NCBI GenBank assembly: GCA_039105265.1
Contig: JAPFFF010000001.1
Coordinates: forward strand, 2,418,001 to 2,482,000
Direction of reading: 5' to 3'
From: Tritrichomonas musculus
Taxonomy: Eukaryota > Parabasalia > Tritrichomonadida > Tritrichomonadidae
Length of the DNA stretch: 64,000 nt
This document shows positions 41,292-51,547 of the stretch, piece by piece. The notes under the pieces were generated by a model that was not told the origin of the DNA, did not search any database, and saw nothing but the letters and a program-made list of their open reading frames with translations. Numbering within the stretch: the stretch's first letter is position 1; the number at the start of each line of letters is the position of its first letter. The translations under genes and the position numbers were made by a program.

Positions 41292-42203
41292 TATCAGCCC
41301 AATGAAATCGAGCAGGATCAAAATTCAGCAAGTGTCAGTGGAGTTTCTTCAGACCTCAGTAATGTAATTGTTCCACGATCTCTCAAGTATGAATCCAAAG
41401 AATGCATAATAACACGTATGTTGACATCTGGGTGTCCATATTCAGATGTCACAGCAGTTAAATTTGCAGCCAATTCTGAACTTCAAATAATCGAAGACAG
41501 ATCATTTGAATTTTCGCAAATTGCAAGCATCACGATTCCATCAAGTGTCACAAAAATTTGTGAAAGTGCATTTTCGTCATGTGGCCAATTTGTTCAAGTT
41601 GAATTTCTGCAGAATTCAAAACTTCGAACAATTGAAAAAAGTGCGTTTTATGGCTCGCAAACTTCAAAGCATCACGATTCCATCAAGCGTGATTGAATTG
41701 AAAAACGGTTGAACCAGGAAATTTACGATATTTGAGTGTTGATTGCAAATACATAATTGAAAAGTCAGAAGACTATGACACTCTCATCATTTGGAAGAGA
41801 GACGTTGTCGAAGTGGACATTCCAAATTCAATCAAAGTCATTGGACCATATTCGTTCAACTTCTCAAATCTTGAAAGAATCACGATTCCAGCAAGTGTCA
41901 CACGAATTTATAAAAATGCTTTTGATTGTTTCAATTATCTTGTTCGAGTTGAATTTGATCCAAATTCTCGACTCCAAAAATATCGAAGAAAAAGCTTTTT
42001 GTTATACAAATATCTATAGAATAGCAATTCCAGCAAGTGTCACAAAAATTTGCAAGCATGCTTTTTCGTTTTGCGAACAACTTGTTCGAGTTGAATTTCA
42101 GCCAAATTCTCAAATTAGAGAAATTGATATTGAGGCATTCTACGGTTATAATTCAAATTTAAGAAGCATTTCAATTCCAGCAAGTGTCTCAAAAATTTTT
42201 TGA
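41292..42203 (+). pseudogene. BspA-like leucine-rich-repeat protein, pseudogene
   Basis: Repeats of about 23 residues of the LRR_5/BspA type appear in three frames: IASITIPSSVTKICESAFSS, LERITIPASVTRIYKNAFDC, IYRIAIPASVTKICKHAFSF and LRSISIPASVSKIF. Consensus features such as VEFxxNSxLxxIExxAF are clear. The reading frame shifts at about 41650-41700 and again near 41985-42005, there is no start, and the end is abrupt. In trichomonads BspA proteins are a very large surface and secreted family linked to adhesion. This copy is degenerate and truncated at both ends. Confidence 0.85.
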
Positions 42204-42370
42204 AAGAGAGATTTTTCAATAAAAAAACAATATCATTTGAAAAAGTGGAATAAAAATTCAATAGATTTATTCAAAATAAATGAATAAAAAAAAATAATGA
42301 AAATGAAGAAAAAGAAAAAAGTATGTTATGAATTAAATATTTATTGCTTGCTTTTAAAAATGAGAATCAA

Positions 42371-43150
42371 TTAAGTGTTATAATTATCAAAAAAATTTTT
42401 GAGCTTTTTATTTGATGACTTCTTGATGTATTCCATCATTTTTATGCCCCTATTAGTTATTTTTACATCAGTTCTTGCACCATGTTTTAAAAGCCATTCA
42501 ATTGATTTTAATCGAGGATCTATGACTATTAAATGTGCTGCTAGAACAGAATTAACTTCATTTCCATTTTTATCCACACATTTCATATTGATATCAAATC
42601 CACGTTGTACAAAAAGTTCAAATATTTGGATGCAGTCAGTTTCAGATTTGGCATAATATAGATAATGTAATCCAGAACGTCCATATTCATCAAGAAGATT
42701 GATGTTTATTCCTCTGTTCAGTGCAGATTCAACAATTTTAGGATTTTCTGTTTGGCAAATCCAATGAACTGCGTAAGATCCTTTAACTGGTGAATTAAGT
42801 TCTTCATCAGAAATGCGATCCAATAAAAATTCAACTATTTTATGGCATGATTTGCAAGCATTTGCAAAATCTTCTGCTTTGACTTTTTCTCCTATTTCAA
42901 TAAAGAATTTAATGGCATCTATATTTTCGTAAGAAATTGAATAGCTTAACGGACTTATATTTTCAATAGATTTGTAAGGACATCCGTTTTTAATCAATAA
43001 TTTGAGAGTTTCAATATTACGGGAAACAATGGCTGCAGATGCAAGGTTTTCTTCTATATTTTCAGGCGATTTTGGATCAATTCCCATGTCTAAAAGTTTC
43101 TGGACAATTTTATCATTCTTTCCAATAACTGATGATCGAAGTATTCTATT
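42371..43150 (-). CDS. Ankyrin-repeat segment, 3' part of the locus
   Basis: Open from about 43150, with the first ATG at 43087 (238 residues from there). It has several ankyrin-like repeats, for example SRNIETLKLLIKNGCPYKSI, VKGSYAVHWICQTENPKIVE, YGRSGLHYLYYAKSETDCIQ and LKSIEWLLKHGARTDVKITN. The frame begins mid-repeat (INRILRSSVIGKNDKIVQKL), so it is probably the tail of the gene starting at 45250 rather than a gene of its own. Function unknown; ankyrin arrays bind proteins. Confidence 0.6.
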   Translation of the reverse strand, partial: NRILRSSVIGKNDKIVQKLLDMGIDPKSPENIEENLASAAIVSRNIETLKLLIKNGCPYKSIENISPLSYSISYENIDAIKFFIEIGEKVKAEDFANACKSCHKIVEFLLDRISDEELNSPVKGSYAVHWICQTENPKIVESALNRGININLLDEYGRSGLHYLYYAKSETDCIQIFELFVQRGFDINMKCVDKNGNEVNSVLAAHLIVIDPRLKSIEWLLKHGARTDVKITNRGIKMMEYIKKSSNKKLKNFFDNYNT

Positions 43151-44119
43151 AATTATATTAAAAAGAAAAGATTAAAATATTATTTAAAATAGAAATAAAA
43201 AATACCTTTTTTATCTTCAATTACACTATTGACTAAAGATCCATCTAATTGTAACAAGTAATTAAAAACTTCAAAACTTCCAGCTTGGGCAGCAAAATGA
43301 ATTGTAGGTATATGGCGATCATAATATTCTACGGTTTGATAAATTGAATCTTTTTGATGTTCAACTAATAATTTACAAATTTGTAAGTTGTTTTTCTGAA
43401 TTGCATAATGAAGTGGAGTTTTAATTAAAAAAAATATTATTGAAATTAATTAAAAAATTTAGATAGAAACTTCACTGAAAAATAAGATTGTTATTTTATT
43501 TAAATATATTTTAAAAAATGTCTATGATATTGATATCAATATCATCTCTGCTCAATAGAAGCTTAACAATATCGATGTTTTCATTAATAACGGCTATATG
43601 CAATGCTGTTTCATTAAAATATTTTCAAATATCTTTATTTATAAAAAAAAAATCATACATCATCATAAAAAATAAAAGATTTTGAAATTCCAAATATTGC
43701 ATAAAAGTTTGATAAAAAATATAGTTTAAAATGAAATCAAAATAATTGAAAAAAAAACTTAAACAATTTGTGAATTGATATTTACATCTTGATCTTCAAT
43801 TAATAAACGGCAAATAGTTAAATTATTCATTTCAGCTGCAATATGTAATGGAGTTTTTTGAAAATATTAAAATGTTATTCGATTAATTATAAAATAGATT
43901 AAAATTCGCCCATTAATTTTTTTAAATCGAAATAATAATGCCATAAACATAGAAATAATAAATTGTTCGATTAGTTGCATTTGGATCAATATTTGGATAT
44001 TTTAATAAAAGAGCAACAATTTCCTGCAAATTTTTTTCAACTGCATAACATAATAATGTCGTATCAAATTATTATAATGATAATATTCTCTTGATGAAAA
44101 AAAATTAATTAAAATCTCA
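43151..44119 (-). other. Ankyrin modules separated by AT-rich, stop-containing gaps
   Basis: Four intact ankyrin modules are visible: TLLCYAVEKNLQEIVALLLK (about 43960-44070), KTPLHIAAEMNNLTICRLLI (43785-43860), ETALHIAVINENIDIVKLLL (43515-43625) and KTPLHYAIQKNNLQICKLLV continuing into IHFAAQAGSFEVFNYLLQL (43205-43430). Between them are about 60-160 bp of AT-rich DNA with stops. Four of the five gaps end just before the xTPLHxA start of the next module. GT-AG borders are missing at most junctions. This is either an eroded ankyrin gene or one with unusual introns. Confidence 0.6.
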
Positions 44120-45250
44120 TTAATAAAAAGAAATGTATGAAATTTTAATTATCTTTTCATTTATATTAAGATTTCTATTGTACTCCAACAGAACTTTGAC
44201 AAACGAAAATAATTTATATTTGCACAAGAATAAAATCAAATTTTTATCTTCTCTCTTGAAATATGAGTCAATATCATCATAACACTTCATTTCACTTAAC
44301 ATGTCATTTAAGAGAATGAAATTATAATTCTTTAAGCATTGTCTTGGAAGATTGATTTTACCATCATCTTGAAAATGATATTCTTTAAAGAATTTCATTA
44401 TTTGGATATGGTGACATTTGATCGATTCTAAAAGGCATAAATTGGATGTTTTTTGATCGATTTTAACAAAAACGTTTTGTAAAATAAAATCAACTAATTC
44501 ATCATTATTTGAATGAATCGCATACAATAAAATAGATGGATCTATGGTAACTTTCATTGTCATCAAATCTTTGAAAATGTTAGTTGAACCATGAAAAGCG
44601 GCATATTCAATCAATGTCACTTTTTTATTACTTAAAAATGAATTCTTTTCATAAATCGTTCCATCAATCTCATATGAAAGAGGAATATTATAAGTGTTAA
44701 TAAATATACTGAATTCTTTAACTTGATCTTGACGAATGATTTCACATAACATGTCAGTGTTATCACCACATTTGCCCTCTTCTTTGTTAATAATACAAGC
44801 TGGAGGGTTTTTCATTTCCAAAATGAATGATTCGAACTCTCGATAAAAGTATTGCAGCATATCTGTGCTTCGTCGCATATCCTCGAAAATTAGAGAGTTA
44901 GGAATAAGTATCTTTTGATCAAAAAGAAAAAGAAGAATTTGCTTGCTCTTTTTGAAAGTTTGATAAATTTCTAAATCTGAATTGAATTTTTTGATATTAA
45001 GTTGCAAATAATTAATAATTTGTTTGATTTTATTGATGAATTCGTGTGAAATTTTGTGATTATCTGATATTGTAGATAGAATATTAATAAAAATCAATAA
45101 TTTTTCTTTGTTTTCTCTTATTTTTTCGTTGTCAATATATTCCTTAACATTTTTAAAACAAGCATCTTTTGCTTCCAAAAAATCAAGTACATTTTCTTGC
45201 ATACATTTATTTTCTTCAACTAATTTCTTAATGAGTGTGAATGAATCCAT
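44120..45250 (-). CDS. DUF3447/ankyrin-family protein, 5' part
   Basis: 376 codons from ATG 45250. The helical N-terminus (MDSFTLIKKLVEENKCMQEN) and a central region (LIEYAAFHGSTNIFKDLMTM, SILLYAIHSNNDELVDFILQ, CLLESIKCHHIQIMKFFKEY) fit the DUF3447 plus ankyrin-like layout that is expanded in Trichomonas. It ends inside an ankyrin-type helix (LFSFVKVLLEYNRNLNINEK), after which the frame hits stops at the first AT-rich gap. It may be the 5' exon or remaining part of a longer ankyrin protein. No signal or membrane segment. Confidence 0.65.
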   Translation of the reverse strand: MDSFTLIKKLVEENKCMQENVLDFLEAKDACFKNVKEYIDNEKIRENKEKLLIFINILSTISDNHKISHEFINKIKQIINYLQLNIKKFNSDLEIYQTFKKSKQILLFLFDQKILIPNSLIFEDMRRSTDMLQYFYREFESFILEMKNPPACIINKEEGKCGDNTDMLCEIIRQDQVKEFSIFINTYNIPLSYEIDGTIYEKNSFLSNKKVTLIEYAAFHGSTNIFKDLMTMKVTIDPSILLYAIHSNNDELVDFILQNVFVKIDQKTSNLCLLESIKCHHIQIMKFFKEYHFQDDGKINLPRQCLKNYNFILLNDMLSEMKCYDDIDSYFKREDKNLILFLCKYKLFSFVKVLLEYNRNLNINEKIIKISYISFY

Positions 45251-46823
45251 TAAAAATTTGAAATAATTTAAATTCTTTATTTAACGTAATTTCAATAAGT
45301 ATCTTTGTAATAGTCTCAATTATTTCTATTGAATTCAAAATATTATATGGTTTACAAATATTATAAAAATTTTAATTTGAGTAACAGTACAGCATTCAAT
45401 TTTGAGAATATTCTGAATATGAGATTACTATAAAATATTAAAAAACGAATAATTAAAACAAAAAAATTATTTTCAATATTTATTATTATTTTATATATTT
45501 TGTATATTTAATATTAATATTTGTTTTAATCTTAGTTCATATTTAAGTATATTTTTTTGTACGATATTAATAAAAAAATAATTGAATAGATAGAGAAAAT
45601 AAATTTAACCAAAAGGCCAATTTTTTCATTATTAACCAGATTTTCATAATACATTTGGCTCAACTGGTTTAAAATTTGGATGAACAATATTATTATTCAT
45701 TACGAAAGTAAGTTTAACGTTCATTGAATCAACGTCATTTGAATGGTATAAGACGGTTGTAATGATAGAAAATCAATCTTTTTCAACTTCAATGTTGGCC
45801 AACTCTGCAAACTGCAAATAACGGAACAATTGTCAACATTGAAAAAAAAAATGATAAAGGAGAGACTTTTTAAAAGTTCTTCGTTGTCATAGTTGATGTC
45901 AAATTCAACATGGCAAATTACATTGAATATGATCATCCAAAAATAAATTACTTTTTCTCCCTTTTCAATGTCAATTCAACCAGTTTTAGTCATTGTTAAA
46001 TTTTCATATTTTCACATGAAAATAATATTCTCAATAATAAAAATATACTAATTAATATCGAATTAGAATAATATTGTTTTTACATTCTTCGATATTTTTA
46101 AAATCTATCCATACTCTTTTCTTTTTGTTTTTTTTAAATGGTAAAAAAATTGAATGGTGGGGAAAATATTGAATGGCATTCAATGAATGGTCTGAAATAA
46201 TTGAATGGCGGAAATTTTCAAAATTAAATAGATAAAATTGTTAAATAGCAAAAAAATAAGCTTTTTCATAATATAATATGAATTAACGCTTTTTCATTTT
46301 GTCAAAGTTATCGAAAAGTTGAAAGCTTCAATGATGAACGTTCATTTCTTTGATCTTAACTTGATCATTTAATGGATTTTACATTTTTATGATAATCGAA
46401 TATACTCCATAATTCCTGTTTATTTTATTTTCATAGAGTTACTGAAACTAGTTTTTTTTCGGGGGTCCTATTGAAAAAGTGAACTTTAAAATAACTTTAT
46501 CTCATTAAAAAATATAATAAAAAGAATATTTACTTTTGATAATGATACACTATATTTTTGTTTATTAAAAAATGAAATTGAAAAATAAAATATTAAATTA
46601 TGTATGCAAATCATCGGAGCACTTTGATGGCGTCTCCTGATTTTTTTTTGAATACTCAAACTCGAGATGATGATTTTTTTAAATATAACTCATGAAAAAT
46701 AAAAACTATTTTTTCGGATTTTGGGAAATACCTTTTTGATTCATTAAAAACAATAAAATTAATTACATAAAATATTAGATAAATTTGAATGGTTTACATT
46801 ATTTAAAAAAAACACTTTTTATA
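45251..46823. other. Intergenic with a decayed coding fragment
   Basis: Mostly AT-rich. At about 45646-45995 on the minus strand are two overlapping open pieces: one with VICHVEFDINYDNEELLKSL, the next with NVKLTFVMNNNIVHPNFKPV. They join only across a frame change, so this is probably a small eroded gene of unknown family. At 46147-46215 TTGAATGG recurs four times, with ATTGAATGGCATTCAAT forming a near-palindrome. Confidence 0.5.
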
Positions 46824-48326
46824 ATGAAAGACGAGGAATATTATAGATCACCGAGATCTTCACCTCAACCAGAAATTAGAGATACAAATAAAATCGCACA
46901 AAGAATTAGAGCGGCCAGAGAAAAACAAAATCTTCAAATAGAAATGACAAACGATTTGAATAATTTAAGCAAATTGCATCCCAATGCACGACGTTACTCA
47001 ATTCGAATGACTTCATATTTATTACGAGCATTTTTTGTTTCAACTACATGCTACACTATTTTTTCTTTATTTTTGCCAATTCCCAGTCCCCGTACGATGT
47101 TCACTTATCAAAAACAGCTGCTCAGTAATGTTCACTCATCACTAACGGATCTCTCTCAAACACATCTTATCATAGAAGAAAATACAAAAAACTGGCCAAA
47201 AAATGTATCAATAATTTTGGCAGTTGATGCTTGCTCAGTAAACCCTTCTGTGACACTTTTTTCTAATCAAACAATACAAGGTTTGATTAAGAAAACGGAG
47301 AAAAATGAAGAATTTCAAACAAGCGGCCAAATTACAATTAAATTATTTGAAGAATGGCTATCAAACCATAGTCATTTAATTATAGATTCAATGTTTTTAT
47401 TCAACGTCCAGCCTTTAAATCCAGATTTGCGTTCATTCATTATTTATATCCACCCTTCAAAAAGTGGAAAAGGTGATATGAAAATAATCAATATATTGAA
47501 AAATCTTACAAATCAATTGAAAAAGTTTAATATTAATATCGTATCGTATGCTGCAGATGGAGATTCTTATTTTATCCCTTTACACTTAAAAAATATCAAA
47601 AATCATATCATTGGAAACACTTATTACACCTCACCATCATCTTCAGAGCCAGTTGTGATATCAGACCCTCTTCATCTTTTGAAAAGGGCTAGGTATCATT
47701 TGATACCATATATTTATAATAAAACGCAATTTGTTGATATTTTAAATTTACCATCGATGTCAATACGAAATGACAAAGCTTCAAAAATGCATGACAGACT
47801 TCCGATTCAAATTTTTCAATTAAAAAATTATGAAAAACTCTGTCAAAAACAATTATTCAATTATTCATTTTATATATTACCTCATACATTATTATTATCA
47901 GGTCTATCATATTGGCTTAATTATGAAGATCGTTTAATATTATTCCATTTAAGCAGATGTATATTTCAAAAAATTTATGAATCGCCAAAAAACATAATAT
48001 TTAACGGTCAAATTCAATATAAAAATCAGCTTATTAACGATAGTTTTTCAACGTTAATTTCAATTTGTGACCTATTACACAAAAACCCAAATATAAAAAT
48101 TCTTAACCGTTTTGGCACAAACCCGGTGGAGCATAATTTAGGAATGATCCGTATGCGTTCCAAAGACCATCATAAAGCAGAACGCTTTATCAAGGAAGCA
48201 TCAAAAATTAATGCAATGAGACAACTAAGAGAAGATATGGTTGCAGATGCAATTTCTCATCGAGATCTCCAATTTGGAAAAATCATTAACACATCATTTA
48301 TATATGTTAATTTATATTATATTTAA
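46824..48326 (+). CDS. Transposase-like RNase H-fold (DDE) protein
   Basis: 500 residues from ATG 46824 (MKDEEYYRSPRSS). Candidate acidic triad residues are Asp135 in ILAVDACSVNPS, Asp281 in VISDPLHLLKRARYH and Glu436 in TNPVEHNLGMIRMRSKDHHK. The DPxHLLKxxR motif resembles the second acidic site of P-element/THAP9-type transposases (DPPHLLK), and AADGDS precedes it. N-terminal residues are basic and could bind DNA. The frame is intact. I could not find terminal inverted repeats around it, so it may be a domesticated or immobile copy. Family assignment is by motif only. Confidence 0.6.
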   Translation: MKDEEYYRSPRSSPQPEIRDTNKIAQRIRAAREKQNLQIEMTNDLNNLSKLHPNARRYSIRMTSYLLRAFFVSTTCYTIFSLFLPIPSPRTMFTYQKQLLSNVHSSLTDLSQTHLIIEENTKNWPKNVSIILAVDACSVNPSVTLFSNQTIQGLIKKTEKNEEFQTSGQITIKLFEEWLSNHSHLIIDSMFLFNVQPLNPDLRSFIIYIHPSKSGKGDMKIINILKNLTNQLKKFNINIVSYAADGDSYFIPLHLKNIKNHIIGNTYYTSPSSSEPVVISDPLHLLKRARYHLIPYIYNKTQFVDILNLPSMSIRNDKASKMHDRLPIQIFQLKNYEKLCQKQLFNYSFYILPHTLLLSGLSYWLNYEDRLILFHLSRCIFQKIYESPKNIIFNGQIQYKNQLINDSFSTLISICDLLHKNPNIKILNRFGTNPVEHNLGMIRMRSKDHHKAERFIKEASKINAMRQLREDMVADAISHRDLQFGKIINTSFIYVNLYYI

Positions 48327-48330
48327 AAAA

Positions 48331-48696
48331 ATGGCATTTTCTTTGATTTATGAAGCAAAAACTCAAAAATGTGATGAAACTTGTAAAAAAACTCATGCTT
48401 TTTTCAAAAGTATAATTGAAGTAAATAATATTTCATGTAATAAATGCTATTTATTCAAAAGCGACGATATTATGCTAGCTCCAAACGCTAATGTAATGAT
48501 AGAGAAAAGGCAAAACTTTTGTTGTTCATTGAATACAAAATGCAAATGGAGATCAGAAGAAATTGAATTATTAATTCGCCTCAATCACGATTTAAATGGG
48601 AATTTACAATTAATACATCAATATTTTCCTAAAAGAACATTTCGTTCAGTTGAAAACAAATTAAAAGAAATACAAAAAATAAATGCTAAGAAATAA
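48331..48696 (+). CDS. Small SANT/Myb-like protein beside the transposase-like gene
   Basis: 121 residues from ATG 48331, four bases after the preceding stop codon. The N-terminal half has Cys pairs (KCDETCKKTH, SCNKCYLF, NFCCSLNTKCKW), possibly zinc-binding. The C-terminal ~50 residues (KWRSEEIELLIRLNHDLNGN, QYFPKRTFRSVENKLKEI) look like a single SANT/Myb helix-turn-helix. The spacing is too tight for a separate promoter unless it lies inside the upstream gene, so both may come from one element or transcript. A DNA-binding partner of the transposase-like protein is a guess. Confidence 0.6.
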   Translation: MAFSLIYEAKTQKCDETCKKTHAFFKSIIEVNNISCNKCYLFKSDDIMLAPNANVMIEKRQNFCCSLNTKCKWRSEEIELLIRLNHDLNGNLQLIHQYFPKRTFRSVENKLKEIQKINAKK

Positions 48697-49357
48697 GTAA
48701 ACAATTAATTCAATCATTATTTTAAAGTTTGTATCATTTCTTCTTTTAGAAAATACTTTTTCTAATTTGAAATTATGACTTTTGGAAAAGTCATCAAATG
48801 ATCATTAAAAAAAAATAAAAATAAAAATCAATAAAAAGTAAAAAATCAGCACAAATATATAATATATAACTATTTGTAATTACAATTTTTTTCAATTATT
48901 GTCTTGAATAATAACTTTTTTGAAATTAATATGAATAAAAGACTGGAGTATACAATAAAAGTATAAAGATGCATTCAATTCAATATTTCTTGTTTTATTA
49001 GGTATTTATGCTCGTAAATGTTATTTAAAATCCAAAACAGAACAATTAAATTATCATATATTATTGATATTTCAAAAATTTAATTGATAAATGCTGTATA
49101 AGCATATTACTTCTATTATCTATTTGATATTTAATATCATTCTAAATAAATTATAAACTATTTGTTAATTTTTTCTTTAATAATAGTTAAAAAAACTATT
49201 AATTTTTTATATCACAATACAGGGGCCCTAACGATCACATTTTCAATGAGTTTCATATACTCTATTTTCATCAAAAATTCCCGTTTTCACTTGGTTGATG
49301 CAATTTCTCTTTCTTTTCGGTTTATTTGACTATTTTTTCCACTAAATAAACATATTC
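48697..49357. other. Intergenic, ending in a promoter-like patch
   Basis: AT-rich up to ~49220. From 49222 to 49357 it is distinctly less AT-biased (CAGGGGCCCTAACGATCAC), followed by pyrimidine-rich sequence and ATATTCATG at the start of the small frame at 49358. Confidence 0.5.
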
Positions 49358-49516
49358 ATGACAGAAGACGGTAAATGGAAATTTATAGGTGGACTCGGAG
49401 ATGTTCAGGTAAAGACCAGATTTAATTTTGTAATGACTAAAACTTTGTTTACTAATACTCATTTTGATTTTCTATGTCTAAAAAGTCTTTTCCTAAATGA
49501 CAAAAAAAAATTCTAA
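49358..49516 (+). CDS. Truncated gene start running into the inverted repeat
   Basis: ATG 49358 opens MTEDGKWKFIGGLGDVQ, which looks like a genuine conserved protein start. The frame then degenerates to a stop at 49514. The left inverted-repeat arm begins at 49383, inside codon 9, so the coding start was cut or duplicated when the repeat formed. CAG/GTAAAG follows the Q codon and could be a 5' splice site. No continuation was found nearby. Protein family not recognised. Confidence 0.4.
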   Translation: MTEDGKWKFIGGLGDVQVKTRFNFVMTKTLFTNTHFDFLCLKSLFLNDKKKF

Positions 49517-49712
49517 ATCCAAAAAGTTGCTTTCAAAAAGTCAAAAATATTTTCTAAGTATAAAAAGTCTTTTCCTAAAAGTCACTAAAATATTCCATCG
49601 CCTCAAAAGTTGTTTTCAAAAAGTCAAACCTTTGATTCCGATGAGTAAAAGTGATATGCTAAAAAGAAGAAGAAGCATTCCTATACCCAGAACTTTTTTA
49701 ATAATAGAGACA
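49383..49712 (+). repeat. 330-bp perfect inverted repeat, left arm
   Basis: By eye every base of 49383-49712 matches the reverse complement of 50871-51200. The arm starts TTATAGGTGGACTCGGAGAT and ends TTAATAATAGAGACA. Both arms carry the same open frame (KSDMLKRRRSIPIPRTF). No target-site duplication borders the arms. Confidence 0.93.
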
Positions 49713-49929
49713 ATTAATTTAACTAATTTTTCTATAATTTTCAAACAAAATCTCATAATATTTATATCAAAAACTCATCATTTTAGTATTATATTGAAAA
49801 ATAATATAAATGTTCAATACTATTTAATAAATGTATAAATATATATTAAAAGTTTCATTATTTTGTTATTGACGACGTTTGGGAACTCAAAACTGCAACG
49901 TCCATTCAATTCAAGATATTATATTTATT

Positions 49930-50385
49930 TAGGCTTGTTAAGTCTCGATTTTCGATATCGATAATTGGTCCCTTTTTATGATATCAATATCAAATCAAAA
50001 ATATAATCTCTGATATCAATAATGAATAAAAATAAAAGATCGATTATCAATATTGAAAATTTTTTAACGTATTAAAATTTTGTAAACTTTTTTAACTGAT
50101 TACTTCACATATCCGTTATAAAATTTAATAAAAGCTTATTCTTTTACATAATAAGTTAGAATATATTTATTTTATGCCATTAAAATACTATTTTTAATGT
50201 TTTTTTCAGGTATTAATTTCGATTAATCAAGATTCGATATCAAAAGCATATTTTTTTTGTATCACATTTCATACTTGATAATCAAATTCATCAATTAAAA
50301 GTTCCAATCGATAGAATTTTATTATCGATTATCTGAGTTAAAAAAAGTGCCAAACCTGATAATTGATATCAGAATAACAAGCCTA
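49930..50385. mobile_element. Nested MITE, 456 bp, 8-bp target duplication
   Basis: Ends are inverted: TAGGCTTGTTA at 49930 and TAACAAGCCTA ending at 50385, with weaker mirrored similarity further in (GATATC, ATAATT and TTTTT stretches). Exact 8-bp flanks TATTTATT lie at 49922-49929 and 50386-50393. Short inverted ends plus an 8-bp duplication fit hAT- or P-type elements. It has no coding capacity and sits in the spacer of the 330-bp inverted repeat, so it inserted into that DNA. Confidence 0.75.
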
Positions 50386-50750
50386 TATTTATTTTTTGAT
50401 ACCTTTTAAAAACAATATTTGCATTTTAAATACCAATGATGTAATGTATTATAAAATCATTTTTGTAAATATTTTCGATGTTCATTAGTTCTAAATGATT
50501 TTGTTCTTTAAATGACCATATATGGTCAAAATAAATTCTGTTGACATTTGAGCATTCAAATACTCAAACGTCCTTTGAAAACAGATTTTCATCACATAAG
50601 AACATATTCTTCATTGCTTAATGTTTTTATTCAACTTAATTATATAATTAAATAAAATGAGAAATATATAATTAATTTTTTATAATTAAATAAAAATTAG
50701 ATTAATTTTTTTAAAATAAAAGTACATTTAAATAAGCATACAGTAATAAA

Positions 50751-50792
50751 AATACATACAAATGAATACATACAAATGAATACATACAAATG
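50751..50792 (+). repeat. Three tandem copies of a 14-mer
   Basis: AATACATACAAATG repeated exactly three times. Confidence 0.95.
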
Positions 50793-50870
50793 AAGATACA
50801 TTTATTTTTAGTTTTGAATATAATGATTTCTTTTTGGTCCAAAAACAACGAGTTATTTAAACATTTCCAA

Positions 50871-51200
50871 TGTCTCTATTATTAAAAAAGTTCTGGGTAT
50901 AGGAATGCTTCTTCTTCTTTTTAGCATATCACTTTTACTCATCGGAATCAAAGGTTTGACTTTTTGAAAACAACTTTTGAGGCGATGGAATATTTTAGTG
51001 ACTTTTAGGAAAAGACTTTTTATACTTAGAAAATATTTTTGACTTTTTGAAAGCAACTTTTTGGATTTAGAATTTTTTTTTGTCATTTAGGAAAAGACTT
51101 TTTAGACATAGAAAATCAAAATGAGTATTAGTAAACAAAGTTTTAGTCATTACAAAATTAAATCTGGTCTTTACCTGAACATCTCCGAGTCCACCTATAA
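50871..51200 (-). repeat. 330-bp perfect inverted repeat, right arm
   Basis: Reverse complement of 49383-49712. The 1,158-bp spacer between the arms (49713-50870) holds the nested MITE and a 14-mer microsatellite. Confidence 0.93.
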
Positions 51201-51547
51201 TAATAATTTTAATTAAAGAAGGCTGACAAAAAAAAAAATTTGTATATCAAAAAAGTTGCAATTTTCAGACAAAATGCTCTCAATTTTTTTTCAATCACTC
51301 CTATTCAATTTGAAGACTTTTTTATGATAAAAAAAGAGTTGATTTTTTTATGATTTAATTCCAAAAAACAAGTCAAAATAAGTTCATATATCAATATTAT
51401 AATAAATAAGATTGAGAGGATTTTGTCCGAAAAGTGTAAAGTTTCTCAATATATCCAAAAATTTGAAAATTTTACCTTTTTCAATAAATCGACTATTTAT
51501 TATCACAATTTTTGAGTGGAAAATAATATTCAATTCATTTTGTAAAA
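51201..51547. other. Intergenic, AT-rich
   Basis: No gene. Promoter region of the minisatellite-bearing gene. Confidence 0.6.

Noticed and set aside
43151-43210. Ordinary GT-AG intron between the last ankyrin modules
   Set aside because: A GGTATT...AATAG pair exists here, but joining it does not keep the ankyrin frame, and the other gaps lack GT-AG, so I did not annotate introns.
46400-49260. Terminal repeats for the transposase-like gene (GGGGGTCCTA at ~46460, AGGGGCCCTA at ~49222)
   Set aside because: They are in direct, not inverted, orientation and only loosely similar.
49383-51200. Large transposon with 330-bp ends
   Set aside because: No target duplication at the outer borders and the left arm begins within a gene start, so a simple inverted duplication is more likely.
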